DNA of 64,000 bases from an uncultured Flavobacteriales bacterium (GTDB lineage: Bacteria; Bacteroidota; Bacteroidia; Flavobacteriales_G; Salibacteraceae). A model generated the notes under the pieces. That model was not told where the DNA came from. It saw only the letters and a list, made by a program, of their open reading frames with translations, and did not search any database. Location of the stretch: the NCBI GenBank assembly GCA_937121175.1, contig CAKZKD010000001.1:62001-126000 (forward strand), read 5' to 3'. This document shows, one piece after another, positions 37,166 to 46,779 of this stretch. A program made the translations under genes and the position numbers. Each line of letters starts with the position of its first letter. The stretch's first letter is position 1.

Positions 37166-37304
37166 TTTAAGAATAATGTGGGTTTTTAAGTATTCCTTTT
37201 TAAAGTACCGTCATTCTTAAGAGCGAAGCGAGTCGGGAATCCATGTATTCAAAAATAGATTCCTGCCTTCAGAGGAATGACGAGCCCTACACATTATTCT
37301 TAAA
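37166..37304. repeat. nested palindromic element between hemF and lolA
   Basis: Outer 15-bp arms (TTTAAGAATAATGTG, 37166-37180, and its complement, 37290-37304) enclose an inner pair CGTCATTC / GAATGACG (37209-37216 and 37275-37282) and a third pair GGAATC / GATTCC. The whole is 139 bp and has no reading frame of note. The GTCATTC...GAATGAC core recalls small dispersed inverted repeats known from many bacterial genomes. A related element is at 61055-61136. Confidence 0.6.
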
Positions 37305-37366
37305 CACTACCTAAAAAACCCCCAGCCGATTGCTCAACAGGGGATTTCAATTTTGTACTGAAGCCG

Positions 37367-38029
37367 TTATCTTAAGTCAATCTCTTCAACGCCTTCTGGA
37401 AGTTTAAATTCAAACTTGCTTTCTGGATAGTCTTTGTTTCCAACAAAGTTTTTGATAGTGTAGATGAAAATATTGCCGTCTTTTGATTTAATTTCAATAC
37501 TATGAATTTGATTTTTAGTCTTGTCCACGTTAAGAATAACCGTATGAAAAGGCTTTTGGCCTGGCTCTAGGGGATACATTCTAATTACGTTTACTACAGT
37601 TCCATCAATAGTTTTATCATCTTCCAGTACATATTTGAAACCAGTTTCGTACATGGTAAAGATGGTTTTAGGGTTTAACATACCTGCGTCGTCGTCTTCA
37701 TCGACTTCAGAAATTTGCACTTCGCTTACATCTTTTAAGTATGTCCAAACCAATTCACCGTTGCTAAGGATTTGTTGTTCTCCGATATCAATAACGTATT
37801 TATCCCCTTTAATAACAATTGAGCCCGATTGCGTATCATCTAATCCCTCGGCTTTGTTTTGCAGAGTAAAATCAAAGTCAGCGGTAATGGAAGAAAAAGC
37901 TTTTGTTTTAGCTGAAAGCTTGTCTAGTATTTTCTTTGCCTCTGGGTCTTTGGGAACTAATTCGTTGCTCTGAGATTTCCCAAATAAGGTTATTCCTAGT
38001 AGTGCAATTGCAAATGTTAAGTACTTCAT
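37367..38029 (-). CDS. lolA: outer-membrane lipoprotein carrier protein LolA
   Basis: A periplasmic carrier that moves lipoproteins from the inner to the outer membrane. In 220 residues a signal peptide (LTFAIALLGITLFGKSQ) is followed by the LolA beta-barrel half: AFSSITADFDFTLQNK, then GSIVIKGDKYVIDI, LVWTYLKDVSEVQIS and the C-terminal SKFEFKLPEGVEEIDLR. It lies 10 bases after ftsK, an arrangement common in Bacteroidota. No LolB is seen nearby, as is usual for the phylum. Confidence 0.92.
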   Translation of the reverse strand: MKYLTFAIALLGITLFGKSQSNELVPKDPEAKKILDKLSAKTKAFSSITADFDFTLQNKAEGLDDTQSGSIVIKGDKYVIDIGEQQILSNGELVWTYLKDVSEVQISEVDEDDDAGMLNPKTIFTMYETGFKYVLEDDKTIDGTVVNVIRMYPLEPGQKPFHTVILNVDKTKNQIHSIEIKSKDGNIFIYTIKNFVGNKDYPESKFEFKLPEGVEEIDLR

Positions 38030-38039
38030 TTTTTTAGTT

Positions 38040-40601
38040 TTATATTTCTTCAGAGCCTCTATTCAACAACTGTTCCAAAGACATTTCATCAGGGATTAAT
38101 ACTTCTCTGGCTTTAGATCCTTTGAACGGGCCTATTATTCCAGCAGATTCCAACTGATCAATGATCCTACCTGCTCTGTTATAACCTAGTTTTAACTTTC
38201 TTTGGAGTAGAGAAGCCGAGCCTTGCTGGTGCATCACAATAACTCTAGCTGCATCTTCGAATAAAGCATCTCTGTCTTCATCATCAAGGGTACTTTGATT
38301 CGAATCTGTATCACCTACAAACTCAGGTAAAATAAATGCGTCTGGATAGCCTTGTTGATTTCCAATGAAGTCGGTAATTTCTTCTACCTCAGGAGTATCA
38401 ACAAATGCACATTGGATTCTAATTAGGTCGTTTCCGTTGCTAAACAACATATCACCACGCCCTATCAATTGATCGGCACCACCTGCATCCAGTATTGTTC
38501 GAGAATCGATTTTAGCAGTAACTCTAAAAGCGATTCGAGAAGGGAAATTTGCCTTTATGGTACCCGTAATAATGTTAACTGAAGGACGTTGAGTTGCGAT
38601 AATTAAATGAATTCCAATGGCTCTTGCAAGTTGGGCCAATCTAGCAATTGGAGTTTCAACTTCTTTACCGGCAGTCATTATTAAATCAGCAAACTCATCA
38701 ACAACAACAACAATATAAGGCAAGAATTTGTGACCGTTTTCAGGGTTTAGTTTTCGCTCTTTAAATTTCTTATTATACTCCTTCAGGTTACGACATTGTG
38801 CTTCTTTGAGCATTTCGTAACGGTTGTCCATTTCCACACAAAGACTATTCAGTGTAGCTACAACTTTGGATGTGTCAGTAATAATTGCTTCTTCCTCTCC
38901 CGGCAATTTAGCCAAAAAGTGTCGCTCAATCTTGTTGAACAGGGTAAGCTCCACTTTTTTAGGGTCAACAAGTACGAACTTAACTTGTGAAGGGTGCTTT
39001 TTATAAAGAATTGAAACTAGAATAGCGTTTAGTCCAACCGATTTACCTTGTCCTGTTGCTCCTGCCATTAGTAGGTGGGGCATTTTAGTAAGGTCAGTTA
39101 CAAACGTTTCATTGCTTATGGTTTTTCCTAAGGCAAGCGGTAATTCCATCTTAGAATTCTGGAATTTGTCACTTGCAATTACAGCTTTCATAGAAACTAC
39201 ACCAGGGTTTTGGTTGGGTACTTCAATACCAATAGTTCCACGACCTGGGATTGGAGCAATTATTCTAATTCCAAGTGCCGCTAAACTCAAGGCTATATCG
39301 TCTTCTAAGTTTTTGATTTTAGAAATACGAACTCCTGGAGCCGGAACAATTTCGTACAAAGTAACAGTGGGTCCAATTGTTGCACTGATTTTATCAATAG
39401 CAATTTTGTAATTACTAAGCGTTGTTACAATGTTGGTTTTATTCGCTTCGAGTTCTTCACGGTTTACTTCAATTTCACCGTCACCGTGATTTTCCAACAT
39501 TCCGATGCCTGGAAATTCATATTTTGATAAATCAAGAGTCGGATCATACTCACCAAAATCCTTTACTAGTTGGTTTACATCCCTATCACTCAAAATTTCT
39601 TCTGTACTTTCCGCAACAGCGACTTCCATTCCTAAGTCGTTATCATCCTCTGGTGTTTCTACAGTAATATTTGTGTTCTCTAGTGGTTCTACAGCAGATT
39701 CTGAAGGAGAATGATTTAATTCAATTTTCGGTTCAAGTTCCTCCTGGATTTCAATTTCAGGTTCAATATTTTCCGTATGAAGTGAATTGTCAGATTTCAC
39801 GTTGGAACTTGGCACTTCCTCTTCATTGTAAAAGAGGTCCTTACTCGGGTTCGATTCTAACTCTTTTTCTAAGTTTTCAGGATTTATGTTTTCAAATTCA
39901 GAAACTGAATTCGCACTTTCTTCTTTTATTGTTTCATCCTCAGCCACAGGTTCTGATGGTATTACCTTCAGCAAAATACTTTTAATTAGTGACCATAGTT
40001 TTCTCAAGGAAAAATTGAACGATACAATGAAGTAAAATACCAGACAAAACAACAAAAGCAGAATAGTTCCAGCAGTACCTACTGTACTTTGCAACCATTC
40101 ATTCATGTAGTAACCTGTTGCCCCACCAGCAAAAAGGTAATCGGAATCAAAAAAGAAAGATAAAAACGCACTTAACCAAATGGTAATAAATAGCGTGTTT
40201 TTGATTGTTCGGGCTATTGGCATTAAGCTGATGTTCAGCCAAGTTTTTACGCCAATGATAAATATGATTCCTACAAAAAGAAACGAAGCCAATCCAAAGG
40301 TTTCGTTTATGAAAAAGTGTGAGGTAATTGCGCCAATTTTACCCAGCCAATTAGCTACGTCTGTGTCTGGATTAAGCAATAAAGAAGACCACGAGCCAAA
40401 GAGCAAGTCTTGGTCATTTTCCCAAGTGAATACAAATGAAATAAACGCTATAAGAAGATAAAAAGACGATAAAATAAAAACAAGGCCGCTAATGGTTCTG
40501 AACTTTTCATTATTCAGTGTTTTTAATATTGTTGGTATTGGGTTCAACTTTTCAATTAAGCTGAATTTTTTTGGGCTATTTGTTTTGTCTTTCTTGGCCA
40601 T
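38040..40601 (-). CDS. ftsK: DNA translocase FtsK
   Basis: It pumps chromosome dimers apart at the division septum. In 853 residues there are four N-terminal membrane segments (to about 215), an acidic linker (about 220-355) and the alpha-beta motor with Walker A GATGQGKSVGLN and Walker B VVVVDEFADL. A C-terminal winged-helix gamma domain (LLQRKLKLGYNRAGRIIDQL) reads the KOPS orientation sites in relatives. It is complete and typical for Bacteroidota. Expression is probably from the element at 40623-40630, with lolA behind it. Confidence 0.96.
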   Translation of the reverse strand: MAKKDKTNSPKKFSLIEKLNPIPTILKTLNNEKFRTISGLVFILSSFYLLIAFISFVFTWENDQDLLFGSWSSLLLNPDTDVANWLGKIGAITSHFFINETFGLASFLFVGIIFIIGVKTWLNISLMPIARTIKNTLFITIWLSAFLSFFFDSDYLFAGGATGYYMNEWLQSTVGTAGTILLLLFCLVFYFIVSFNFSLRKLWSLIKSILLKVIPSEPVAEDETIKEESANSVSEFENINPENLEKELESNPSKDLFYNEEEVPSSNVKSDNSLHTENIEPEIEIQEELEPKIELNHSPSESAVEPLENTNITVETPEDDNDLGMEVAVAESTEEILSDRDVNQLVKDFGEYDPTLDLSKYEFPGIGMLENHGDGEIEVNREELEANKTNIVTTLSNYKIAIDKISATIGPTVTLYEIVPAPGVRISKIKNLEDDIALSLAALGIRIIAPIPGRGTIGIEVPNQNPGVVSMKAVIASDKFQNSKMELPLALGKTISNETFVTDLTKMPHLLMAGATGQGKSVGLNAILVSILYKKHPSQVKFVLVDPKKVELTLFNKIERHFLAKLPGEEEAIITDTSKVVATLNSLCVEMDNRYEMLKEAQCRNLKEYNKKFKERKLNPENGHKFLPYIVVVVDEFADLIMTAGKEVETPIARLAQLARAIGIHLIIATQRPSVNIITGTIKANFPSRIAFRVTAKIDSRTILDAGGADQLIGRGDMLFSNGNDLIRIQCAFVDTPEVEEITDFIGNQQGYPDAFILPEFVGDTDSNQSTLDDEDRDALFEDAARVIVMHQQGSASLLQRKLKLGYNRAGRIIDQLESAGIIGPFKGSKAREVLIPDEMSLEQLLNRGSEEI

Positions 40602-40622
40602 TAATGCACTTTCCGTCTAACT

Positions 40623-40630
40623 CAAAAATA
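40623..40630 (-). promoter_or_regulatory. -7 promoter element of ftsK-lolA
   Basis: TATTTTTG on the minus strand fits TAnnTTTG. The start codon at 40601 leaves a leader of about 16-20 bases. The -33 element is not clear. Confidence 0.45.
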
Positions 40631-40705
40631 ACAATTAACAATTCCAAACACGCTGAAAATACAGGTGTTGAACGCTATTTTATAAACACGAAAACGTTTA
40701 CAATT

Positions 40706-41428
40706 TTAATAGTCAAAGCTTACAAATGCTTCTTTGATTTTTCGCTTTAAGGTACGGTTAGAAACAACATTATAATCAAGCGGAACCTTAAATTCATCCA
40801 TATCTACTGAGTCGGTCTCAATTGATAGTGCCTTAACCGCTAATACTAGACCTTCTTGTTGAACTTTATACTCCATTAAAACACCCTCGATAGAAGGGAA
40901 AGGTGAACACCAATTATAGTTTGTTAACCCCAATTCTGTGGTACTCCAAATTACGTAATCCGATATCTTGTTGTTGTAAAACAAAACTTTGGTTCCTTCG
41001 CAATTATAGCCTGCAATTTTTTTCGTCGAATCCAATGACTCCAACCGATAGCTAGGGAAATCTTGATAAAAAGTCTTGATACCTTTTTCAGAAAACCGCG
41101 AAACATATTTTGAACTAATCACCTTCATGAAGTGATCAACAGTTTTATTATCATTGTGAGAAATAAAACCAGCAGCAAACAAACCCATTCCACCAACAGA
41201 CTCCGATTTGAATTGATTACCGCTGAAGGTAAGAGTCATTTTATCCGGTAAAAGATTAAGACCAATATCGTTAGAATCAAGATAAGGGTACGATACGTGG
41301 TAGATTATTTTCCCAAACTTTCCTTCCGAATCTTTTTGACTTTGATTGAAATCGTTACAAGCAGATAGCAACAAGACAGCAAGAGCTGACAGTGTTATGT
41401 TTAGTTTGTATGAAAGTTTTAGTTGCAA
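40706..41428 (-). CDS. lipoprotein of unknown function (GLPGLI-like)
   Basis: A 240-residue lipoprotein. A signal sequence (NITLSALAVLLLSAC) has the lipobox LSAC at Cys24. The soluble part is beta-rich (KIIYHVSYPYLDSN, RLESLDSTKKIAGYNCEGTK) and resembles the GLPGLI or DUF4412 kind of periplasmic protein, an uncertain match. The start is TTG, as no ATG is in frame before the signal peptide. It stands alone upstream of ftsK, with a 104-base gap. Its role is not known. Confidence 0.72.
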   Translation of the reverse strand: MQLKLSYKLNITLSALAVLLLSACNDFNQSQKDSEGKFGKIIYHVSYPYLDSNDIGLNLLPDKMTLTFSGNQFKSESVGGMGLFAAGFISHNDNKTVDHFMKVISSKYVSRFSEKGIKTFYQDFPSYRLESLDSTKKIAGYNCEGTKVLFYNNKISDYVIWSTTELGLTNYNWCSPFPSIEGVLMEYKVQQEGLVLAVKALSIETDSVDMDEFKVPLDYNVVSNRTLKRKIKEAFVSFDY

Positions 41429-41559
41429 TTACAAAATTAAAGATGTAAAACTAAAGGAATCATGCATACAGCGTTGGTATTTCAGCAAATAAATCTGCTT
41501 TTTTTTAACAGTGAACAATCTTCTAAAACTAAAGTAGGGCACTAATGAAAACACATTGA

Positions 41560-41567
41560 TATTTTTG
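41560..41567 (+). promoter_or_regulatory. -7 promoter element of argS
   Basis: TATTTTTG fits TAnnTTTG. The ATG is at 41585, so the leader is about 14 bases. No matching -33 TTG was seen. Confidence 0.45.
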
Positions 41568-41584
41568 CCTTCAAATTAATATTC

Positions 41585-43360
41585 ATGATTAACGGAATAG
41601 AGTTTAAAATAGCTGAGATTTTTAATGGTCAATATGGCGTAATTCCAGACTTAAAATCAATTCAAATTCAAGAAACGAGAAAGGAGTTTGAAGGTGATTT
41701 TACACTCGTTGTTTTTCCGTTAGTAAAACTAGCAAAGTGCAAACCGGAACAACTTGGTGAGACTCTTGGAGCAGCTCTTATTTCTCAAATCGAAGAACTT
41801 GAATCATTTAACGTAGTGAAAGGTTTTCTGAATCTTTCACTTACGTCTGCCTTTTGGACGAAATGGATAGCTAGCAATCAATCGGCTTTAGAACGATTGC
41901 CTGAGGCAGGAAGTAAAGATGAATTAATGGTAGAATATTCTTCTCCAAATACTAATAAGCCATTACACTTGGGGCATATTCGAAATAATTTGTTGGGCTA
42001 TTCGGTAAGCGAAATTCTGAAAGCCGCAGGCCACAAAGTATATAAAACCCAAATTATTAACGACCGTGGAATCCACATTTGTAAGTCAATGGTTGCATGG
42101 GAGCTATTTGGAAATGGCGAAACCCCTGAAATTTCTGGATTGAAAGGCGATAAATTAGCGGGTAAGTATTACGTAAAATTCGACCAAAAATATAAGGCGG
42201 AAATTGCTGAGTTAGTCAAATCAGGAATGACCGAAGATGAAGCCAAAACAAGTACAAGTATTTTGACCAAAGCCCAACAAATGCTCAAGAAATGGGAAGC
42301 TGGAGATGAATCAGTAGTAAACCTTTGGAAGGCTATGAATGGATGGGTTTACAAGGGTTTTGATGCAACTTACCAGCGTCTTGGAGTCGATTTTGATAAA
42401 CTGTACTATGAATCCAACACCTACTTGTTCGGAAAAGAGCAAGTTGTAGAGAATATCGAAAACGGAATCTTTTACCGTAAAGATGACGGTTCAGTTTGGT
42501 GCGATTTGACCGAGGAGGGGCTGGATCACAAATTAGTGGTAAGAGCTGACGGTACTTCTGTATATATGACTCAAGATATTGGAACTGCCTTATTACGTTT
42601 ACAGGATTTCCCAAATATTCAACAGCTAATTTACACTGTTGGAAATGAGCAAGACTATCACTTTAAAGTCTTATTTAAGATTTTGGAAAAGTTGGGTTAT
42701 GATTGGGCAAAAAACTGTTATCACCTATCATACGGAATGGTGGATTTACCCTCTGGAAAAATGAAATCACGTGAAGGGACTGTGGTCGATGCCGATGATC
42801 TAATGCAGGAAATGCACGATAAAGCAAAGGAAATTACCACAGAACTCGGCAAACTCGATGAATTAGCTGATAGTAAAAAACATGAATTATACGAGTCTAT
42901 TGGAATGTCGGCTTTGAAATATTTTATGTTAAAAGTGGATCCAAAAAAACGAATGTTGTTTAACCCCGCAGAGTCCATTGATTTTAATGGAAATACGGGT
43001 CCTTTTATACAATATACTCACGCTAGAATCCAAGCAATCATTAGAAGGGCAATGGAACGTAATGTGAATCAGGATTTCTTGGAAATTATTTTGGGTAATA
43101 AGGAAAAAACAGTATTGAGGTTAATCAAAAAGTTACCCCTGATAATTGAGGAGGCTGCGCTAAACTATAATCCTGCCGTGGTGTGTAATTATACTTATGA
43201 TTTAGTTAAAGCATATAATTCATTTTATCAATCAATGCCAATTTTCGATGATGAATTCGCTGACTTTGAAACGTTTAGAGTAGAATTAACAAAACAAACT
43301 GGGGATGTACTAGCCTACTGTTTGAGTTTGTTGGGTATTGATGCTCCCGAAAGAATGTAA
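41585..43360 (+). CDS. argS: arginine-tRNA ligase
   Basis: It charges tRNA-Arg. In 591 residues the N-terminal Add-1 domain is followed by the class I signature as HLGH (YSSPNTNKPLHLGHIRNN). The KMSKS counterpart is KMKSREGTVV, and the anticodon-binding DALR domain at the C-terminus ends LAYCLSLLGIDAPERM. The length and motifs are normal for the bacterial enzyme. It converges on the receiver protein gene, four bases apart. Confidence 0.97.
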   Translation: MINGIEFKIAEIFNGQYGVIPDLKSIQIQETRKEFEGDFTLVVFPLVKLAKCKPEQLGETLGAALISQIEELESFNVVKGFLNLSLTSAFWTKWIASNQSALERLPEAGSKDELMVEYSSPNTNKPLHLGHIRNNLLGYSVSEILKAAGHKVYKTQIINDRGIHICKSMVAWELFGNGETPEISGLKGDKLAGKYYVKFDQKYKAEIAELVKSGMTEDEAKTSTSILTKAQQMLKKWEAGDESVVNLWKAMNGWVYKGFDATYQRLGVDFDKLYYESNTYLFGKEQVVENIENGIFYRKDDGSVWCDLTEEGLDHKLVVRADGTSVYMTQDIGTALLRLQDFPNIQQLIYTVGNEQDYHFKVLFKILEKLGYDWAKNCYHLSYGMVDLPSGKMKSREGTVVDADDLMQEMHDKAKEITTELGKLDELADSKKHELYESIGMSALKYFMLKVDPKKRMLFNPAESIDFNGNTGPFIQYTHARIQAIIRRAMERNVNQDFLEIILGNKEKTVLRLIKKLPLIIEEAALNYNPAVVCNYTYDLVKAYNSFYQSMPIFDDEFADFETFRVELTKQTGDVLAYCLSLLGIDAPERM

Positions 43361-43378
43361 ATAATTAGAAAATTATTT
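43359..43378. terminator. possible bidirectional AT-rich hairpin between argS and receiver gene
   Basis: AAATAATT and AATTATTT form a perfect eight-base stem with loop AGAA across the two stop codons of convergent genes. It is pure AT, so the hairpin is weak, and its value as a terminator is unsure. Confidence 0.25.
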
Positions 43379-43742
43379 CATTCAATCGTTTACCGGTAAT
43401 AGGCTTTTCGATAAATCCAGCTACACATTTGTAGTTACTCACCTTTTTTTCGTCCCTTGAGTCTAAGGTCGAGCTTAGTACATAAATTTTTGCTTTGATT
43501 TGACGATCGCAGGTTTCATACCAATCCAGGAAATCAAAACCATTCATTATAGGCATTCTCAAATCAAGAAATAAGAATTCGGCTTCATCATTCGGGTTAT
43601 TCATCAAATATTCTTTTATCTCAGAACCGTTTGAGAAACTTTTGTGCTCCACGTTATTATAATCTTCCAAAAATTTTGACAGAATTAAGTTACTTACAAA
43701 TTCGTCGTCAACAATAAGTACGCTTCTTGTTATATTTTTCAT
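43365..43742 (-). CDS. single-domain response regulator receiver protein
   Basis: A 125-residue CheY-like receiver with no output domain. It has the acidic pair Asp12-Asp13, the phosphoacceptor Asp60 in FLDLRMPIMNG, a Ser/Thr switch (VLSST) and Lys113 (EKPIT). It may pass phosphate to, or be phosphorylated by, a histidine kinase located elsewhere. I start at ATG 43742. A longer frame to 43823 would add 27 residues with no receiver sequence. No kinase is nearby, so its partner is unknown. Confidence 0.9.
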   Translation of the reverse strand: MKNITRSVLIVDDEFVSNLILSKFLEDYNNVEHKSFSNGSEIKEYLMNNPNDEAEFLFLDLRMPIMNGFDFLDWYETCDRQIKAKIYVLSSTLDSRDEKKVSNYKCVAGFIEKPITGKRLNEIIF

Positions 43743-43805
43743 GTAATAGGCATGTTCAAACCCTAATTGAGCGGTTTTCAAAGAAGTAAATCGGTGCAGA
43801 TTTGC

Positions 43806-43813
43806 TACTTTTG
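43806..43813 (+). promoter_or_regulatory. -7 promoter element of ffh-folD
   Basis: TACTTTTG fits TAnnTTTG. The ffh ATG is at 43860, so the leader is about 42-46 bases. The -33 element is not clear. Confidence 0.45.
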
Positions 43814-43859
43814 GATTCCTCAAATGAGCGATTAAATATAGGAAAAAAAGATAGAATTT

Positions 43860-45206
43860 ATGTTTGAAAATTTATCAGAAAGATTAGAACGATCTTTCAA
43901 AATTCTAAAAGGCCAAGGCCAAATAACCGAAATCAATGTTGCAGAGTCGTTGAAAGACGTGCGTAGAGCGTTACTCGATGCCGATGTAAACTACAAAGTA
44001 GCCAAAACATTTACGGAAGAAGTTAAGCAAAAGGCATTAGGCCAAAATGTATTAAATGCGGTTTCTCCAGGGCAATTGATGGTAAAAATTACCCAAGAGG
44101 AATTGGCCAACCTTATGGGTTCTGAAGAGGTTGAGATAAACCTCAGTTCTACTTTTACAATCATCTTAATGGCTGGCTTACAAGGTTCTGGTAAAACAAC
44201 TCACACTGGAAAACTGGCTCATTTTCTCAAAACTAAAAAAAGTAAAAAACCACTTTTAGTAGCTTGTGATGTGTATCGTCCTGCGGCGGTTGATCAATTG
44301 CACGTCGTTGGAGAACAGGTTGGTGTTGATGTATTCTCTGACAAAGAAAATAAACAACCTGTTGATTTGGCTAGAAAGGGTATTGCTCATGCAAAAGCTA
44401 ATGGTCATAACGTGGTTATTGTGGATACAGCTGGCCGGTTGGCAGTTGATGAGCAAATGATGCGTGAAATTGAAGAAATTAAGAACGCAATCCAGCCATC
44501 GGAAACGTTATTTGTTGTTGATGCCATGACCGGCCAGGATGCTGTAAACACTGCAAAAGAATTTGACGAACGACTTGACTTTGATGGAGTTATCCTCACT
44601 AAACTAGATGGAGACACCAGAGGTGGAGCCGCACTTTCGATAAGAAGGGTTGTAAACAAGCCAATCAAGTTTGTAGGAATGGGAGAAAAAATGGATGCCC
44701 TAGATGTATTCTATCCCAAACGTATGGCCGACCGTATTCTTGGTATGGGCGATATTGTTTCATTGGTTGAAAAAGCACAAGAGCAATTTGACGAAGAAGA
44801 AGCAAGAAAGCTGCATAAAAAAATTGCAAAAGACCAATTCAATTTCAATGACTTTCTGAAACAAATTCAGCAGGTTAAAAAAATGGGTAACCTTAAAGAT
44901 TTGGCCGGTATGATTCCAGGAATGGGTAAAGCCTTAAAGGGAGTTGATATTGATGACAATGCATTCAAGCCTATTGAAGCCATGATCTATTCCATGACCA
45001 ATGAAGAACGAGAAAATCCTTCGGTAATTAACGGAAGTCGCAGAAAGCGGATAGCTAAAGGAAGTGGAGTGGAAGTGCAGGAAGTAAATAAGCTTATTAA
45101 GCAATTTTCAGAGACCAGGAAGGTTATGAAATTGATGGGAAATAAAAATAATATGTCTAAGATGATGGCCGGTCTGAAGGGTGGAGTGCCAGGACGAGGC
45201 ATGTAA
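43860..45206 (+). CDS. ffh: signal recognition particle protein Ffh
   Basis: The SRP GTPase that targets membrane proteins co-translationally. In 448 residues: N domain to about 95, then the G domain with [33 protein letters not shown] and [11 protein letters not shown], and a methionine-rich M domain at the C-terminus ([15 protein letters not shown]) that would bind 4.5S RNA and signal peptides. The G domain carries all motifs. It is followed by folD after 22 bases. No SRP RNA gene was seen in this window. Confidence 0.97.
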   Translation: MFENLSERLERSFKILKGQGQITEINVAESLKDVRRALLDADVNYKVAKTFTEEVKQKALGQNVLNAVSPGQLMVKITQEELANLMGSEEVEINLSSTFTIILMAGLQGSGKTTHTGKLAHFLKTKKSKKPLLVACDVYRPAAVDQLHVVGEQVGVDVFSDKENKQPVDLARKGIAHAKANGHNVVIVDTAGRLAVDEQMMREIEEIKNAIQPSETLFVVDAMTGQDAVNTAKEFDERLDFDGVILTKLDGDTRGGAALSIRRVVNKPIKFVGMGEKMDALDVFYPKRMADRILGMGDIVSLVEKAQEQFDEEEARKLHKKIAKDQFNFNDFLKQIQQVKKMGNLKDLAGMIPGMGKALKGVDIDDNAFKPIEAMIYSMTNEERENPSVINGSRRKRIAKGSGVEVQEVNKLIKQFSETRKVMKLMGNKNNMSKMMAGLKGGVPGRGM

Positions 45207-45228
45207 TTCGAATTATAAAAATTATTCT

Positions 45229-46101
45229 ATGATAGTATTGGATGGCAAAGCTACTTCGGCAGCAATTAAAGATGAAATTGCGGTTGAGGTTGAGAAACTT
45301 AAATCCGCAGGAAAAAAAGTACCCCACCTAGCGGCAATTCTAGTGGGAAATGACGGTGCAAGTCAGACCTACGTTAATGCCAAAGTAAAGGCGTGCGAAA
45401 AAGTAGGATTTGAAAGTACACTTGTTGATTTGCCTGCCAATACAACTGAAGCTGATTTGTTAAAGACGATTGATGACTTGAATAACAACCCAGAAATCGA
45501 TGGCTTTATTGTACAACTGCCATTACCCGAACATATTGATGAAGATAAAGTGACCCTCCGCGTCGCTCCAGAGAAAGATGTGGATGGTTTTCACCCAGAA
45601 AACGTAGGTAGAATGTCCTTGGGGTTGCCTACTTTTTTACCCGCAACTCCAAATGGGGTGATGGAAATGTTGGGTCGGTACAATATTGAAACTTCAGGAA
45701 AACACTGTGTGGTAATTGGAAGGAGTAACATTGTAGGGACTCCAATGTCTATTTTGATGTCTAGAAATTCCAATCCAGGTAATGCTACCGTTACATTAAC
45801 CCACAGTCGAACTTCTAATTTGAAAGAAGTTTGTCTTTCTGCCGATATTATTATTGTAGCATTGGGTAAACCGAATTTCTTAACTGGCGACATGGTTAAA
45901 GAAGGAGCTGTTGTTGTGGACGTGGGCATTCATCGAATAGAAGACTCTACCAAAAAGTCTGGTTTCAGACTAGTAGGCGATGTCAATTACGAAGAAGTTG
46001 CAGCAAAATGTTCGGCAATCTCTCCCGTACCGGGTGGTGTTGGACCAATGACCATAGCTTCTTTATTGCAGAATACGCTAAAGGCTATTAAAAGCAAATA
46101 G
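45229..46101 (+). CDS. folD: bifunctional methylenetetrahydrofolate dehydrogenase/cyclohydrolase
   Basis: It makes 10-formyl-THF from methylene-THF with NADP. In 290 residues it has the catalytic block [42 protein letters not shown] and the Rossmann motif [13 protein letters not shown], ending in [21 protein letters not shown] start at ATG 45229. The frame extends upstream inside ffh to 45181, but those 16 residues match nothing in the family. It is complete. Confidence 0.96.
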   Translation: MIVLDGKATSAAIKDEIAVEVEKLKSAGKKVPHLAAILVGNDGASQTYVNAKVKACEKVGFESTLVDLPANTTEADLLKTIDDLNNNPEIDGFIVQLPLPEHIDEDKVTLRVAPEKDVDGFHPENVGRMSLGLPTFLPATPNGVMEMLGRYNIETSGKHCVVIGRSNIVGTPMSILMSRNSNPGNATVTLTHSRTSNLKEVCLSADIIIVALGKPNFLTGDMVKEGAVVVDVGIHRIEDSTKKSGFRLVGDVNYEEVAAKCSAISPVPGGVGPMTIASLLQNTLKAIKSK

Positions 46102-46110
46102 CTTCTTGAA

Positions 46111-46616
46111 ATGAAGATACCCATTTCGATTTTGATAATTTTCGTTGTGGGTGCCTGTAAAAAAGATGCACCAAAGCCGATTGTCCTTTCTGAAGAAAAG
46201 GCTCTTTCGCATGATTTTAAAGACCAAATAGTTCAGGGTGAAATAGGAGGTGAATCTTGGATTTTAAAAGGAGCGGCTTCCAATAATTCGCTTTTGGTTC
46301 TGTAGAGGAATTTTATGTTGCACTGTACACTGAATAAGATTCTAATTCGTGTAGAGTTAGGCCTCAAAAAGACTGCGTTACTTTTCATATTCCTAAAGAA
46401 GTTAGGTTGAATGAACTGAAGTTTCAGGTAAGTGCGGACGATTCTACAGTAACTCCATACGATGATGAAGAAAATTTCCATCATGTTGCTTCAGTGGGGG
46501 CTTATGAAATTGTTAAAATCGATACAATGAATAAAGAAATCGAGCTTAATATTGACGCCAGAGCAGGTGACGAGAATTTCATCAATGGTAAGGTTACTGT
46601 GCCTATTTGCTATTAG
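46111..46616 (+). pseudogene. decayed small lipoprotein gene with a frameshift and an in-frame stop
   Basis: The first part encodes a signal peptide with lipobox (ILIIFVVGACKK) and GGESWILKGAASNNS. Near 46287-46290 the sense shifts to another frame (AFGSVEEFYVALYTE), which hits TAA at 46335-46337. That same frame then continues (DSNSCRVRPQKDCVTFHIP) to VPICY at 46616. One frameshift and one nonsense codon thus interrupt what looks like a single protein of about 165 residues. It sits 9 bases after folD. A sequencing error could explain one lesion but hardly both. Confidence 0.68.
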
Positions 46617-46779
46617 TTCGCTTCTTTAACCCAATTTCCCCTTTAAATTAATCCCTAGTTTCTCTGCCTCAAAAGCTATATAACTGTTCAAATTACACCA
46701 TTAATAACCTATGAAAACGAATTCTAATGCCTAATTTAGTCTCTTTCACTATATCTACTTTCATCCCAATAAATCAACT

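Noticed and set aside
43743-43823. Longer start for the receiver-domain protein
   Set aside because: The 27 added residues do not belong to the receiver fold, which begins normally a few residues after ATG 43742.
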